From contig JAICMB010000093.1 of NCBI GenBank assembly GCA_025929455.1, positions 1 to 9,440 on the forward strand: DNA of 9,440 nucleotides. The letters run 5' to 3'. Position numbers and translations under genes: made by a program. Numbering within the stretch: the stretch's first letter is position 1; each line of letters begins with the position of its first letter. Under the pieces are notes generated by a model. The model ran no database searches. It had not been told where the DNA came from and saw only the letters and a list, made by a program, of their open reading frames with translations. Source of the stretch: Bryobacteraceae bacterium. Lineage in GTDB: Bacteria > Acidobacteriota > Terriglobia > Bryobacterales > Bryobacteraceae. This document shows, one piece after another, positions 1-5,816 of this stretch.

Positions 1-48
1 CAGGACGGCCGCGACGGCGAAGAAGGAATTGCGAATCGAGTTTTTCAT
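1..48 (-). CDS. N-terminus of an exported protein, truncated by the left edge
   Basis: Only the first 16 codons lie in the window: MKNSIRNSFFAVAAVL. They have a basic start (Lys2, Arg6) followed by a hydrophobic run, the beginning of a secretion signal or membrane anchor. A strong ribosome binding site, GGGAGG on the minus strand at 59-54, lies 5 nt before the ATG at 48-46, which is the main reason to call this a true gene start. It points away from the thioesterase, which lies upstream on the same strand with about 240 nt between, so it probably has its own transcription unit. The function cannot be told from 16 residues. Confidence 0.55.
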   Translation of the reverse strand, partial: MKNSIRNSFFAVAAVL

Positions 49-53
49 AGTAG

Positions 54-59
54 CCTCCC
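54..59 (-). promoter_or_regulatory. Ribosome binding site of the left-edge gene
   Basis: GGGAGG on the minus strand, 5 nt from the ATG at 48-46. It fixes the start of a gene of which only the first codons are visible. Confidence 0.6.
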
Positions 60-231
60 GTAACAGTTCCGGGATTCTTCTCGTCCCGGCGTCCTCGTCT
101 TTTTCATGTCCGAGTACGGCGGGATAGAAGGCACGCGCTGCGCCAATGCGACAAAGGACGGCCGACAATTGTAAGCGATTGAAACGGAACGAGCGCGCTC
201 AGAGCGGCGGGCAAAAACGCGTTCGGGAGAG

Positions 232-259
232 AATCGGAAAGATAATTTAATATCCGATT
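232..259. repeat. AT-rich inverted repeat downstream of the thioesterase
   Basis: Perfect 6-bp arms (AATCGG at 232-237, CCGATT at 254-259) flank a 16-nt AT-rich centre, about 30 nt past the stop of the minus-strand thioesterase. It could act as a weak 3' hairpin, but no T-run follows it on the minus strand, so a terminator call is not secure. I see no gene in 49-290. Confidence 0.3.
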
Positions 260-290
260 GGTGAGTGGCGAATGGCGTGCGGCGTCCCGA

Positions 291-803
291 TCATTCCCCT
301 TCGTGTTCTTCGAGCCAGCGCTCCCGCATTTCAAGGCGGTACTTTCGCCGGTTGGCGGCTTCGTCGTACCGGCGCTGCTCGGTCGCGTTCTCGGGGATAA
401 CGGGCGGGACCGGCATAGGCCGGCCATCCTTGCCTAACGCGACGAATGTCAGATACGCGGACGACGTGTGTTTGCGCTCGCCGGTCATGAGGTTCTCGAC
501 CTCCACGCGTACGCCGACCTCCATCGAAGTGCGGAACACTCGATTCACACTCGACCGCAGCACGATGAGGCTCCCGATACGGATCGGGTGCAGAAAAGTC
601 ATGGTATCGATGGACGCCGTCACCACCGGCCGGCGCGCATGCCGTGCTGCTGCGATTGCCGCCGCAAGATCCACCAGGTGCATGACCTTGCCGCCCAGCA
701 CATTGCCCATGGTGTTTCCGTCGTTCGGCAGCGCGAACTCGGAGTATACGGAAGCGGATTCGCTGACTTTTCTTCCTGTCAATTCGCGATCCGGCGCGCT
801 CAT
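291..803 (-). CDS. Acyl-CoA thioesterase, hotdog fold (YciA/BACH-like)
   Basis: A 170-residue cytoplasmic protein of the hotdog acyl-CoA thioester hydrolase type, which cleaves acyl-CoA to free acid and CoA. The family pattern is at residues 27-45: N27-D-G-N, G33, then GGK at 37-39 and MHLVD at 41-45, with Asp45 as likely catalytic residue. A second conserved block is [13 protein letters not shown] (62-74), and the beta strand [12 protein letters not shown] (112-123) closes the domain. The tail (140-170) is charged and probably helical. The start chosen is the ATG at 803, which overlaps the stop of the upstream gene as ATGA. There is no separate Shine-Dalgarno, consistent with translational coupling. 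The same frame is open further upstream to 1085, but that stretch is Arg-rich shadow sequence of the other gene. Acyl chain preference cannot be told. A single hotdog domain of this length normally forms oligomers. Confidence 0.88.
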   Translation of the reverse strand: MSAPDRELTGRKVSESASVYSEFALPNDGNTMGNVLGGKVMHLVDLAAAIAAARHARRPVVTASIDTMTFLHPIRIGSLIVLRSSVNRVFRTSMEVGVRVEVENLMTGERKHTSSAYLTFVALGKDGRPMPVPPVIPENATEQRRYDEAANRRKYRLEMRERWLEEHEGE

Positions 804-1168
804 GCGGAGCGCCGCCGGAAATTGTCGACAAATACCGCGGCCTGCCTGCGGATCATGTCCGACCCAGACTGATCCGGATCGCCATGCGCGACCGGCCACC
901 AGTTCTTTTCCGCGATGAACTGAACGCGGACGCCGCCGCCTTCCGTTATGGCGTGAAAGCGGACTGCATCGCACGCGGCATCGTTCGGGAAACGGTCGCA
1001 CGCCCCGCGCGCGTAGCCGTTGTTGCACAAATCGAAATTGGGCGGTTCTATGCCGTGCTCTCCCGCCCTGCACTCGCCTCCGCACATGTCGAGCAGCGGC
1101 ACACGCGGCGCGACCGCCCAGTTACCGTTCTCAATGCGCGCGGCGGGATAAAAATAGGGACAGCACAT
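800..1168 (-). CDS. Small cysteine-rich conserved hypothetical protein (MCCPYF type)
   Basis: A 122-residue protein beginning [15 protein letters not shown]. It has seven cysteines at 2, 3, 29, 33, 48, 57 and 66, all in the N-terminal half, including C29-x3-C33 and the regularly spaced C48-x8-C57-x8-C66. Between them are PRVPLLD (21-27) and [15 protein letters not shown] (47-61). The C-terminal half has no cysteine: a predicted beta region (78-87), a Trp pair (90-91) and a helical end (105-120). There is no signal peptide or membrane segment, so it is probably cytoplasmic. The cysteine set suggests a zinc or iron-sulfur site, which is inference. From memory, similar proteins occur in Acidobacteriota genomes without an assigned function. 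The start is the ATG at 1168, because the longer open frame to 1522 merely mirrors the dehydratase gene on the other strand. The stop overlaps the thioesterase start as ATGA, making a tight operon. Confidence 0.75.
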   Translation of the reverse strand: MCCPYFYPAARIENGNWAVAPRVPLLDMCGGECRAGEHGIEPPNFDLCNNGYARGACDRFPNDAACDAVRFHAITEGGGVRVQFIAEKNWWPVAHGDPDQSGSDMIRRQAAVFVDNFRRRSA

Positions 1169-1206
1169 GCGCAGCAGCGCGCTATGGTAACACTTCAAAA
1201 CAGCGT

Positions 1207-1220
1207 GACGTGTCCACGTC
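1207..1220. promoter_or_regulatory. Inverted repeat in the divergent promoter region
   Basis: GACGTG-TC-CACGTC is a perfect inverted repeat with 6-bp arms and a 2-nt centre. It lies in the 54-nt gap between the divergent starts at 1168 (minus) and 1223 (plus), immediately before the dehydratase start codons. This is where a dimeric regulator could control both operons. It also occupies the place where a ribosome binding site would be. I see no convincing -35/-10 pair on either strand. Confidence 0.35.
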
Positions 1221-1222
1221 CT

Positions 1223-1525
1223 ATGATGAAAGGTATGAAAAAGCTCTCCGGTGCGGAACTCGACTCCGCGCTGGCCGGACTGCCCGGATGGCAGATGGCA
1301 GCGGGCAAGCTGCACCGCGAGTACCGCTTCGCCGATTTCATCCACGCCTTCGGTTTCATGGCTACGGCCGCGCTGGCGATTCAAAAGATGAACCATCATC
1401 CGGAGTGGTCGAACGTGTACAACCGCGTTACCGTCGACCTGACCACGCACGATGCCGGCGGCATCACCGATAACGACATCGCGCTCGCGAAGCTGCTCGA
1501 GGAAACCGCCCGCAAACTGCAATGA
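1223..1525 (+). CDS. Pterin-4a-carbinolamine dehydratase
   Basis: A 100-residue cytoplasmic protein of the PCD/DCoH (PhhB-like) family. It dehydrates 4a-hydroxytetrahydropterin to the quinonoid dihydropterin, recycling the cofactor of aromatic amino-acid hydroxylases. The signature [10 protein letters not shown] is at residues 58-67 and [10 protein letters not shown] at 76-85, so the three active-site histidines are probably H58, H59 and H76. The PGW before the first strand (21-23) is also typical. Full family length. Three in-frame ATGs compete for the start: 1223, 1226 and 1235. None has a well-spaced Shine-Dalgarno (an AAAGG lies only 1 nt before 1235), and 1235 (MKKLSG) also fits homologues, giving 96 residues. 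The frame is open back to 884 but that part is antisense to the Cys-rich gene. No aromatic hydroxylase is present in the window. The stop overlaps the next gene's ATG as ATGA. Confidence 0.92.
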   Translation: MMKGMKKLSGAELDSALAGLPGWQMAAGKLHREYRFADFIHAFGFMATAALAIQKMNHHPEWSNVYNRVTVDLTTHDAGGITDNDIALAKLLEETARKLQ

Positions 1526-3855
1526 AATTTATTCTGGCTGTGTGCTGCGCCGCCACGCTCGCGCGGGCGGATGCGCCCGTATTCCCGGGCGCGGGATCGA
1601 TCGACACGGAAATTCAACAAGCTGTCGATCAGGAACTGATGCCCGGCGCCGTGCTCGTTATCGGGCATGGCGGCCGTGTGGTCTATCGCAAGGCGTATGG
1701 CTCGCGCGCGATCATCCCGAAGCGCGAGCCCATGACCATCGACACTATCTTCGATGCCGCATCGCTCACGAAGGTGATCGCCACCACTTCATGCATGATG
1801 AAGCTGGTCGAAGAAGGCAAGGTCCGCATCAACGATCCGGTTACGAAATACCTGCCCGAATTTCAGGGCGGACACAGCGGGATTACCGTGCGCGACCTGA
1901 TGACGCATTTCTCAGGGTTGCGCCCCGATCTCGATTTGACTCCGCCTTGGAGCGGCTACCGAACCGGCATCAATCTCGCGCTTGCGGAAAAGTCAGTCAA
2001 CCCGCCGGGAGTCAAATTCGTTTACAGCGATATCAACTTTATTCTGGTCGGCGAGATCGTCCACCGCGTCAGCGGCAAGATGCTGAACGATTTCGCGCGC
2101 GAAATTCTTTTCGATCCGCTCGGTATGAAGGACAGCGGGTTCCTGCCGCCGGCGTCCAAAATCTCGCGCATCGCGCCCACGGAAATCGATCCCATGTCGG
2201 GCCGGCCCATTCACGGCGTGGTGCACGATGAGACCTCGCGCGCCATGGGCGGCGTGGCCGGGCACGCGGGCTTGTTCACCACCGGCGACGATCTCGCCAA
2301 ATTCGCGCAGATGATGATTGACGGCGGCGTCGCGCGCGGGAAGCGTCTGTTCAATTCGCTGGTTATTCGCGAGTTCACGACGCCGCAAACGCCCGCCGAT
2401 CAGCCGATTCTGCGGGGTCTCGGCTGGGATCTCGACTCACCGTTCTCGGGTAACCGCGGCGAGCTGTTTCCGATCGGTTCCTACGGCCACACGGGCTTCA
2501 CCGGCACCGATATCTGGATCGATCCGTTCTCAAATACATACATCATTCTGTTGACCAACAGCGTGCATCCGCATCGCGGAAAATCCCTGACTTCGCTGCG
2601 AAGCCGTGTCGCTACCATTGCCGCCGCGTCCTTCGGCGAGAACGTTCCCGGCATTCGCATCACCGGCTACAGCGATACGATCACGGGCGCGGGGCTGCAT
2701 AGAGTAGTCGCGCGCAACGCGGAGGCGATGACCGGGCTCGATGTACTCGCGGCCGACGGTTTCAAGCCGCTGAAAGGTCTGCGCGTCGGACTGATCACGA
2801 ATCACACTGGCCTGACGCGCGACGGCAAGCGCAACATCGACGTCATGCTCGCAGCCGGCGTGAACCTGAAAAAGCTGTACTCGCCGGAGCATGGCATTGC
2901 CGGAAAAGAAGATCAGCCGGATGTCGCGAATACCACCGACACCGCGAGCGGACTGCCGGTGTTCAGCCTGTATCACGGCTCGACGCGCCGGGTCACGCCC
3001 GAAATGCTCGACGGCATCGACGCGCTGGTCTACGACATCCAGGACGTCGGGGCGCGCTTCTACACGTATTCATGCACGATGCTGTACAGCATGGAAGGAG
3101 CCGCGCAGCATCACATCCCGTTTTATGTGCTGGACCGGCCGAATCCCATCACGGGTGTGCATGTCGAGGGGCCGCTGCTCGATCGCGATCTCGAATCGTT
3201 CGTCGGCTGCTTCGATGTTCCGCTGCGACACGGCATGACTTTCGGCGAGCTTGCGACCATGGCGAACGCGGAGCGTCATCTTGGTGCGGAGTTGAAAGTA
3301 GTACCAGTACGCGACTGGCAGCGCGGGGACTGGTTCGACTCTACAGGACTGAGCTGGATCGATCCCTCACCCAACATGCGCAGCCTGAACGCAGCCACGC
3401 TGTACCCCGGCATCGCGATGCTGGAATACTCGCGCAACCTATCGGTCGGGCGCGGGACGGATTCGCCGTTTGAACAGATTGGTGCGGATTGGATGGATGG
3501 AGCCGCGCTGGCGGGCTATCTGAACGCGCGTTTTATCCCCGGCGTGCGGATTTATCCGACGCGATTTACGCCCACGTCCTCCCATTTCGCGGGCGTTCCC
3601 ATTCAAGGCATCCGGTTCGTGATCACGGACCGCAACGCCTTTGACAGCACGCGTTTAGGATTGGAGTTGGCGTCGGCTCTCGAGAAGCTGTATCCCGGGA
3701 AAATCGACTTCAACGCCAGCCGGTTCCTGATCGGCAATCACGACGTGATCGTTTGGATCAAAGAGGGCGTTGACCCGCGGACGATGGAGCTACGGATGCT
3801 GCCGGCCGTCCGCGAGTTCGTCGATAAGCGTCAGAAATATTTGCTATATCGCTGA
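1522..3855 (+). CDS. Exported fusion: beta-lactamase-fold serine hydrolase + DUF1343/NamZ exo-N-acetylmuramidase domain
   Basis: A 777-residue two-enzyme protein. Residues 1-18 form a Sec signal peptide ending ADA, so it should act outside the cytoplasm. Domain 1 (about 25-370) is a beta-lactamase/penicillin-binding-protein-fold hydrolase: SLTK at 81-84 (nucleophile Ser81, Lys84), YSD at 168-170 in the YxN position, HTG at 323-325 in the KTG position. The YSDINF variant resembles Bacillus YbbE/AmiE, a MurNAc-L-Ala amidase, though esterase or D,D-peptidase activity is possible. Domain 2 (about 403-777) is DUF1343/NamZ (GH171), typified by B. subtilis YbbC, which removes MurNAc from non-reducing glycan ends. 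Its hallmarks are GLITNHTG (423-430), YSPEHG (453-458), [13 protein letters not shown] (504-516), DRPNP (538-542), [10 protein letters not shown] (567-576), PSPNM (615-619) and [10 protein letters not shown] (642-651). Both domains look complete. The ATG at 1522 is fixed by the ATGA overlap with the dehydratase. Sequential amidase and muramidase action on muropeptides is inference. Confidence 0.9.
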   Translation: MKFILAVCCAATLARADAPVFPGAGSIDTEIQQAVDQELMPGAVLVIGHGGRVVYRKAYGSRAIIPKREPMTIDTIFDAASLTKVIATTSCMMKLVEEGKVRINDPVTKYLPEFQGGHSGITVRDLMTHFSGLRPDLDLTPPWSGYRTGINLALAEKSVNPPGVKFVYSDINFILVGEIVHRVSGKMLNDFAREILFDPLGMKDSGFLPPASKISRIAPTEIDPMSGRPIHGVVHDETSRAMGGVAGHAGLFTTGDDLAKFAQMMIDGGVARGKRLFNSLVIREFTTPQTPADQPILRGLGWDLDSPFSGNRGELFPIGSYGHTGFTGTDIWIDPFSNTYIILLTNSVHPHRGKSLTSLRSRVATIAAASFGENVPGIRITGYSDTITGAGLHRVVARNAEAMTGLDVLAADGFKPLKGLRVGLITNHTGLTRDGKRNIDVMLAAGVNLKKLYSPEHGIAGKEDQPDVANTTDTASGLPVFSLYHGSTRRVTPEMLDGIDALVYDIQDVGARFYTYSCTMLYSMEGAAQHHIPFYVLDRPNPITGVHVEGPLLDRDLESFVGCFDVPLRHGMTFGELATMANAERHLGAELKVVPVRDWQRGDWFDSTGLSWIDPSPNMRSLNAATLYPGIAMLEYSRNLSVGRGTDSPFEQIGADWMDGAALAGYLNARFIPGVRIYPTRFTPTSSHFAGVPIQGIRFVITDRNAFDSTRLGLELASALEKLYPGKIDFNASRFLIGNHDVIVWIKEGVDPRTMELRMLPAVREFVDKRQKYLLYR

Positions 3856-3858
3856 TTC

Positions 3859-3888
3859 TAAGCGCCAGTCAGGACGCGATGGCGCTTA
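3859..3888 (+). terminator. Probable intrinsic terminator of the fusion gene
   Basis: An 8-bp perfect stem (TAAGCGCC at 3859-3866 with GGCGCTTA at 3881-3888) around a 14-nt loop starts 3 nt after the fusion gene's TGA. It is followed by TGCTTTT, a short T-run. The T-run is weak, but the position is right. The loop contains the TGA (3871-3869) of the convergent minus-strand gene, so its right arm is also coding sequence on the other strand. Confidence 0.6.
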
Positions 3889-4162
3889 TGCTTTTGCTGG
3901 CTGCCTTGGACTCCCCTTTGGGTTTGTTTTTGCTCCCGGGCGGCCGTCCCCTCCGTTTTACCTCAGACAGCCAGGCGGGCGGCCGTCCACGCCGCTTGCC
4001 CCTCCCCCGAGCGAGGCGCTCTAAAACCATGATCGCCTCTTCTAATTGTTCTCGCTCCTGGCGCAATTCCACCAGGATTTTATTTACATCCATCATGCTT
4101 CTCCCGAAAATTTTGCTATTCCCCACTTCCAGCCGTCCGTTCGGAAATGCGAACATTGCCAT
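3869..4162 (-). CDS. Small basic protein with two AT-hook-like RGRPP motifs
   Basis: A 97-residue protein from the ATG at 4162, or 74 residues from 4093. The core begins MDVNKILVELRQEREQLEEA, a charged helix likely to form a coiled coil (about 24-50). Two copies of KRRGRPP follow at 56-62 and 69-75, then a Lys/Ser/Ala-rich tail. RGRPP is the core of the AT-hook, which binds the minor groove of AT-rich DNA, so a nucleoid-associated or regulatory role is plausible but unproven. Start: the ATG at 4162 has GGAGG (4171-4167) with a 4-nt spacer and a candidate promoter just upstream. The ATG at 4093 has GGGAG with a 7-nt spacer and, from memory, matches where acidobacterial relatives begin. The first 23 residues show no recognisable feature, so the shorter form is a serious alternative. 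It lies downstream of the permease on the same strand, 202 nt away, and probably is not in that operon. Confidence 0.7.
   Translation of the reverse strand: MAMFAFPNGRLEVGNSKIFGRSMMDVNKILVELRQEREQLEEAIMVLERLARGRGKRRGRPPAWLSEVKRRGRPPGSKNKPKGESKAASKSISAIAS
3938..3988 (-). repeat. Direct repeat encoding the two AT-hook-like motifs
   Basis: GGGCGGCCGTCC occurs at 3938-3949 and again at 3977-3988, a period of 39 nt or exactly 13 codons. It encodes the GRPP part of both KRRGRPP copies in the minus-strand protein. In-frame repetition suggests an internal duplication, or strong selection on two hooks at fixed spacing. Confidence 0.6.
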
Positions 4163-4188
4163 CTTTCCTCCGAGCGTGACAACAGTTC

Positions 4189-4217
4189 CTTGTACTCTAT
4201 TTTTGTCCTAAATTCAA
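4189..4217 (-). promoter_or_regulatory. Candidate sigma70-type promoter of the AT-hook gene
   Basis: On the minus strand TTGAAT (4217-4212, 4 of 6 to TTGACA) is followed after 17 nt by TACAAG (4194-4189, 4 of 6 to TATAAT). A start near 4182 would leave a leader of about 20 nt containing GGAGG before the ATG at 4162. The optimal spacing and AT-rich spacer are supportive, but the hexamers are only moderate matches. Confidence 0.35.
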
Positions 4218-4218
4218 T

Positions 4219-4249
4219 ACCCCTGTTCTGTAAACCGAACAGCAGGGGT
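4219..4249. repeat. Interrupted hairpin just upstream of the AT-hook promoter
   Basis: ACCCCTG (4219-4225) is complementary to CAGGGGT (4243-4249). The inner sequence between 4225 and 4240 is itself a near-palindrome, GTTCTGTA/AACCGAAC. The structure abuts the candidate -35 box at 4217-4212. It could be an operator or part of a 3' structure behind the permease; no T-run follows on either strand, so a terminator is unlikely. Confidence 0.45.
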
Positions 4250-4257
4250 TCTGGACT

Positions 4258-4309
4258 GGTACTTTTTGCAGCGTTTCGCCCCAGCCCGCCTGGCACGCAC
4301 AAAAGTACC
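4258..4309. repeat. 9-bp inverted repeat with 34-nt spacer
   Basis: GGTACTTTT (4258-4266) and AAAAGTACC (4301-4309) are perfect inverted copies around a GC-rich centre. A 3-bp TGC/GCA extension (4267-4269 with 4297-4299) is possible past one bulged base. Together with 4219-4249 and the smaller GGGTTT-A-AAACCC at 4326-4338, it makes the 202-nt gap 4163-4364 unusually rich in dyad symmetry. I see no convincing gene there. Confidence 0.45.
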
Positions 4310-4325
4310 TTGACACGTACATAGT

Positions 4326-4338
4326 GGGTTTAAAACCC
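4326..4338. repeat. Short palindrome behind the permease stop codon
   Basis: GGGTTT-A-AAACCC, with 6-bp arms and a 1-nt centre, lies 27 nt past the permease TGA on the minus strand. It cannot form a hairpin of normal loop size without opening inner pairs and has no T-run, so it suits a protein site better than a terminator. Confidence 0.3.
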
Positions 4339-4364
4339 CCGCTTTACCCGAGCGAACGGTTAAA

Positions 4365-5816
4365 TCAGGTAAGATCGCCGGCGTCGACGATGGCGCCCGT
4401 TCGCGCGTGCCGTTTCCAGTGCAGGTAAAACGGTACTCCGAGGGCGATAATCACGAGTCCCATGAGCGACTCGCGCGGCGATTTCCAAAGGGTAGACGCC
4501 ACCAGGGACGCCATTGCCAGCACAAATAACAGCGGCACCACGGGATAGCCGAGCGTTTTGTACGGGCGCGCCAGGTCGGGCCGCTTGTGGCGCAGCACGA
4601 TGACGGAGGCGGTCGCCATCGCATAGAGGATGACGCTCGCGAAAATCACGTACGTATAAAGCTGGTCGTAACGGCCGCTTAACACCAGCAGGCAGGCCCA
4701 GCCGGTGAGCGCCAGAATGGAAACGCTGGGCGTTTGGAACCGTGGGTGAATATAGGCAACGGGACGGAAGAACAAACCATCGCGCGCCATCGCGAACGGC
4801 ACGCGCGCACCCGACAGGATGGACCCGTTGAGCGCGGCGAAAATCGAAATCATGGCCGCGATGCTCACCGCCGCGGCGCCGGGTCCGCCGAGGATCTGGC
4901 GCATCATTTCGCTCGCGACGCGGTCGGCGCCCGCCACCTGTTGCGGCGCGAGTACATAGAAATAGGCCAGGTTGGCGAGCAGATAAATGACGATGACGCC
5001 CAGCGTTCCCGCGATAAGCGCCAGCGGCAGATTGCGCTGGGGGCGCCGTACTTCGGATGCCACCATGCTCACGTTATTCCAGCCGTCGTAGGCCCATAAG
5101 GCCGCGACGAGGGCGGCGAAAAATCCGGTGATGCCGCCGGGCGCGGGAACCCCTCCGCCGTAATTCGCGGCCGTGCCGTGCCCGCCGCCGAGCCCGATCA
5201 CGATAATGGCCGCGATCAATCCGACCTTCACGATCGTCACGACGACCTGCACGTTGCCGCCGATTTTCACGCCGAAATAATTCACCAGGCCGAGAAAGGC
5301 GATGACGCCTGCGGCCAGGATTTGCCCGTAGCGGATCTCGAGCGGCGCGCCGTTGCCGCCGATGGGCAGCGGCACCGTCACCCATACCGCGTTCAGTTCC
5401 GGCCGGAAATTAGCTAGGTATAGGAAGAAACCCGTCGCCAGTGTTGCGAGCGATCCGCTTTTCGCCACCCACATCTGCGTCCAGCCATACACGAATCCCC
5501 AGAACGGGCCGTATGCTTCGCGCAGATACACGTATTCGCCGCCCGCGCCCGGCAGCATGGCGCTCAATTCCGCGTAGCTGAGTGCGCCGAACAGTGTCAG
5601 CAGGCCGCCCACGACCCACACCGCGAACACCATGCCCGGCGATCCCACCGCCAGGATCATGTTCTTCGGCACCAGGAAAATGCCGCTGCCGATGACTGTG
5701 CCGACCACGATCGCGGCCGCGCTCCACACGCCGAGGGCGCGGCGCAACCCGAGTTGCCGCTCGGGTGCTCGGGCGACGGTGGCCGCGGATTCAGACGGAC
5801 TGACGCTCTTCTGCAT
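4365..5816 (-). CDS. APC-superfamily amino-acid permease (LAT/SteT-like)
   Basis: A 483-residue inner-membrane transporter of usual family length, about 12 membrane segments by hydrophobicity. A 27-residue cytoplasmic N-terminus precedes the first helix, which carries the substrate-binding glycine motif GTVIGSGIF (39-47). The PGAGGEYVYLREAYG stretch (89-103) is typical of the superfamily. WAYDGWNNVSMVASEVRRP (241-259) followed by RNLP (261-264) is the hallmark of the L-type/SteT branch, which moves neutral amino acids, often by exchange. The specific substrate cannot be read from sequence. The start is the ATG at 5816, because AAAGGA (5829-5824) lies 7 nt upstream. An earlier in-frame ATG at 5840 lacks this and would lengthen the overlap with the previous gene. 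The gene starts 26 nt inside the end of the symporter gene, so the two are co-transcribed and probably coupled. Confidence 0.92.
   Translation of the reverse strand: MQKSVSPSESAATVARAPERQLGLRRALGVWSAAAIVVGTVIGSGIFLVPKNMILAVGSPGMVFAVWVVGGLLTLFGALSYAELSAMLPGAGGEYVYLREAYGPFWGFVYGWTQMWVAKSGSLATLATGFFLYLANFRPELNAVWVTVPLPIGGNGAPLEIRYGQILAAGVIAFLGLVNYFGVKIGGNVQVVVTIVKVGLIAAIIVIGLGGGHGTAANYGGGVPAPGGITGFFAALVAALWAYDGWNNVSMVASEVRRPQRNLPLALIAGTLGVIVIYLLANLAYFYVLAPQQVAGADRVASEMMRQILGGPGAAAVSIAAMISIFAALNGSILSGARVPFAMARDGLFFRPVAYIHPRFQTPSVSILALTGWACLLVLSGRYDQLYTYVIFASVILYAMATASVIVLRHKRPDLARPYKTLGYPVVPLLFVLAMASLVASTLWKSPRESLMGLVIIALGVPFYLHWKRHARTGAIVDAGDLT

Noticed and set aside
191..200. GAGCGCGCTC, a perfect 10-bp palindrome
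   Set aside because: Short GC-rich palindromes arise often by chance in this base composition; no loop, T-run or second copy supports a role.
265..918. Plus-strand open frame of 217 codons opposite the thioesterase
   Set aside because: Its product is Arg/Ser-rich with no recognisable motif, and the opposite strand encodes a clear hotdog thioesterase; it is an antisense shadow in high-GC DNA.
804..1085. Possible 94-residue N-terminal extension of the thioesterase
   Set aside because: The stretch is Arg-rich, lies out of frame over the Cys-rich gene, and the ATGA overlap at 800-803 gives a better start.
884..1222. Possible N-terminal extension of the pterin dehydratase
   Set aside because: The family protein is about 100 residues; the extension has no domain and is antisense to the Cys-rich gene.
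1169..1522. Possible N-terminal extension of the Cys-rich protein
   Set aside because: It lies entirely opposite the dehydratase gene, and the product looks like shadow sequence until MCCPYF.
4093..4302. Minus-strand open frame of 69 codons upstream of and overlapping the AT-hook gene
   Set aside because: No Shine-Dalgarno, no recognisable sequence, and it spans the candidate promoter and the hairpins.
4046..4324. Plus-strand open frame of 92 codons across the intergenic stretch
   Set aside because: No ribosome binding site or recognisable motif, it overlaps the AT-hook gene on the other strand and contains the inverted repeats.
4310..4338. TTGACA at 4310-4315 as a plus-strand promoter
   Set aside because: No acceptable -10 box at 16-18 nt, and it would only drive antisense transcription into the permease gene.
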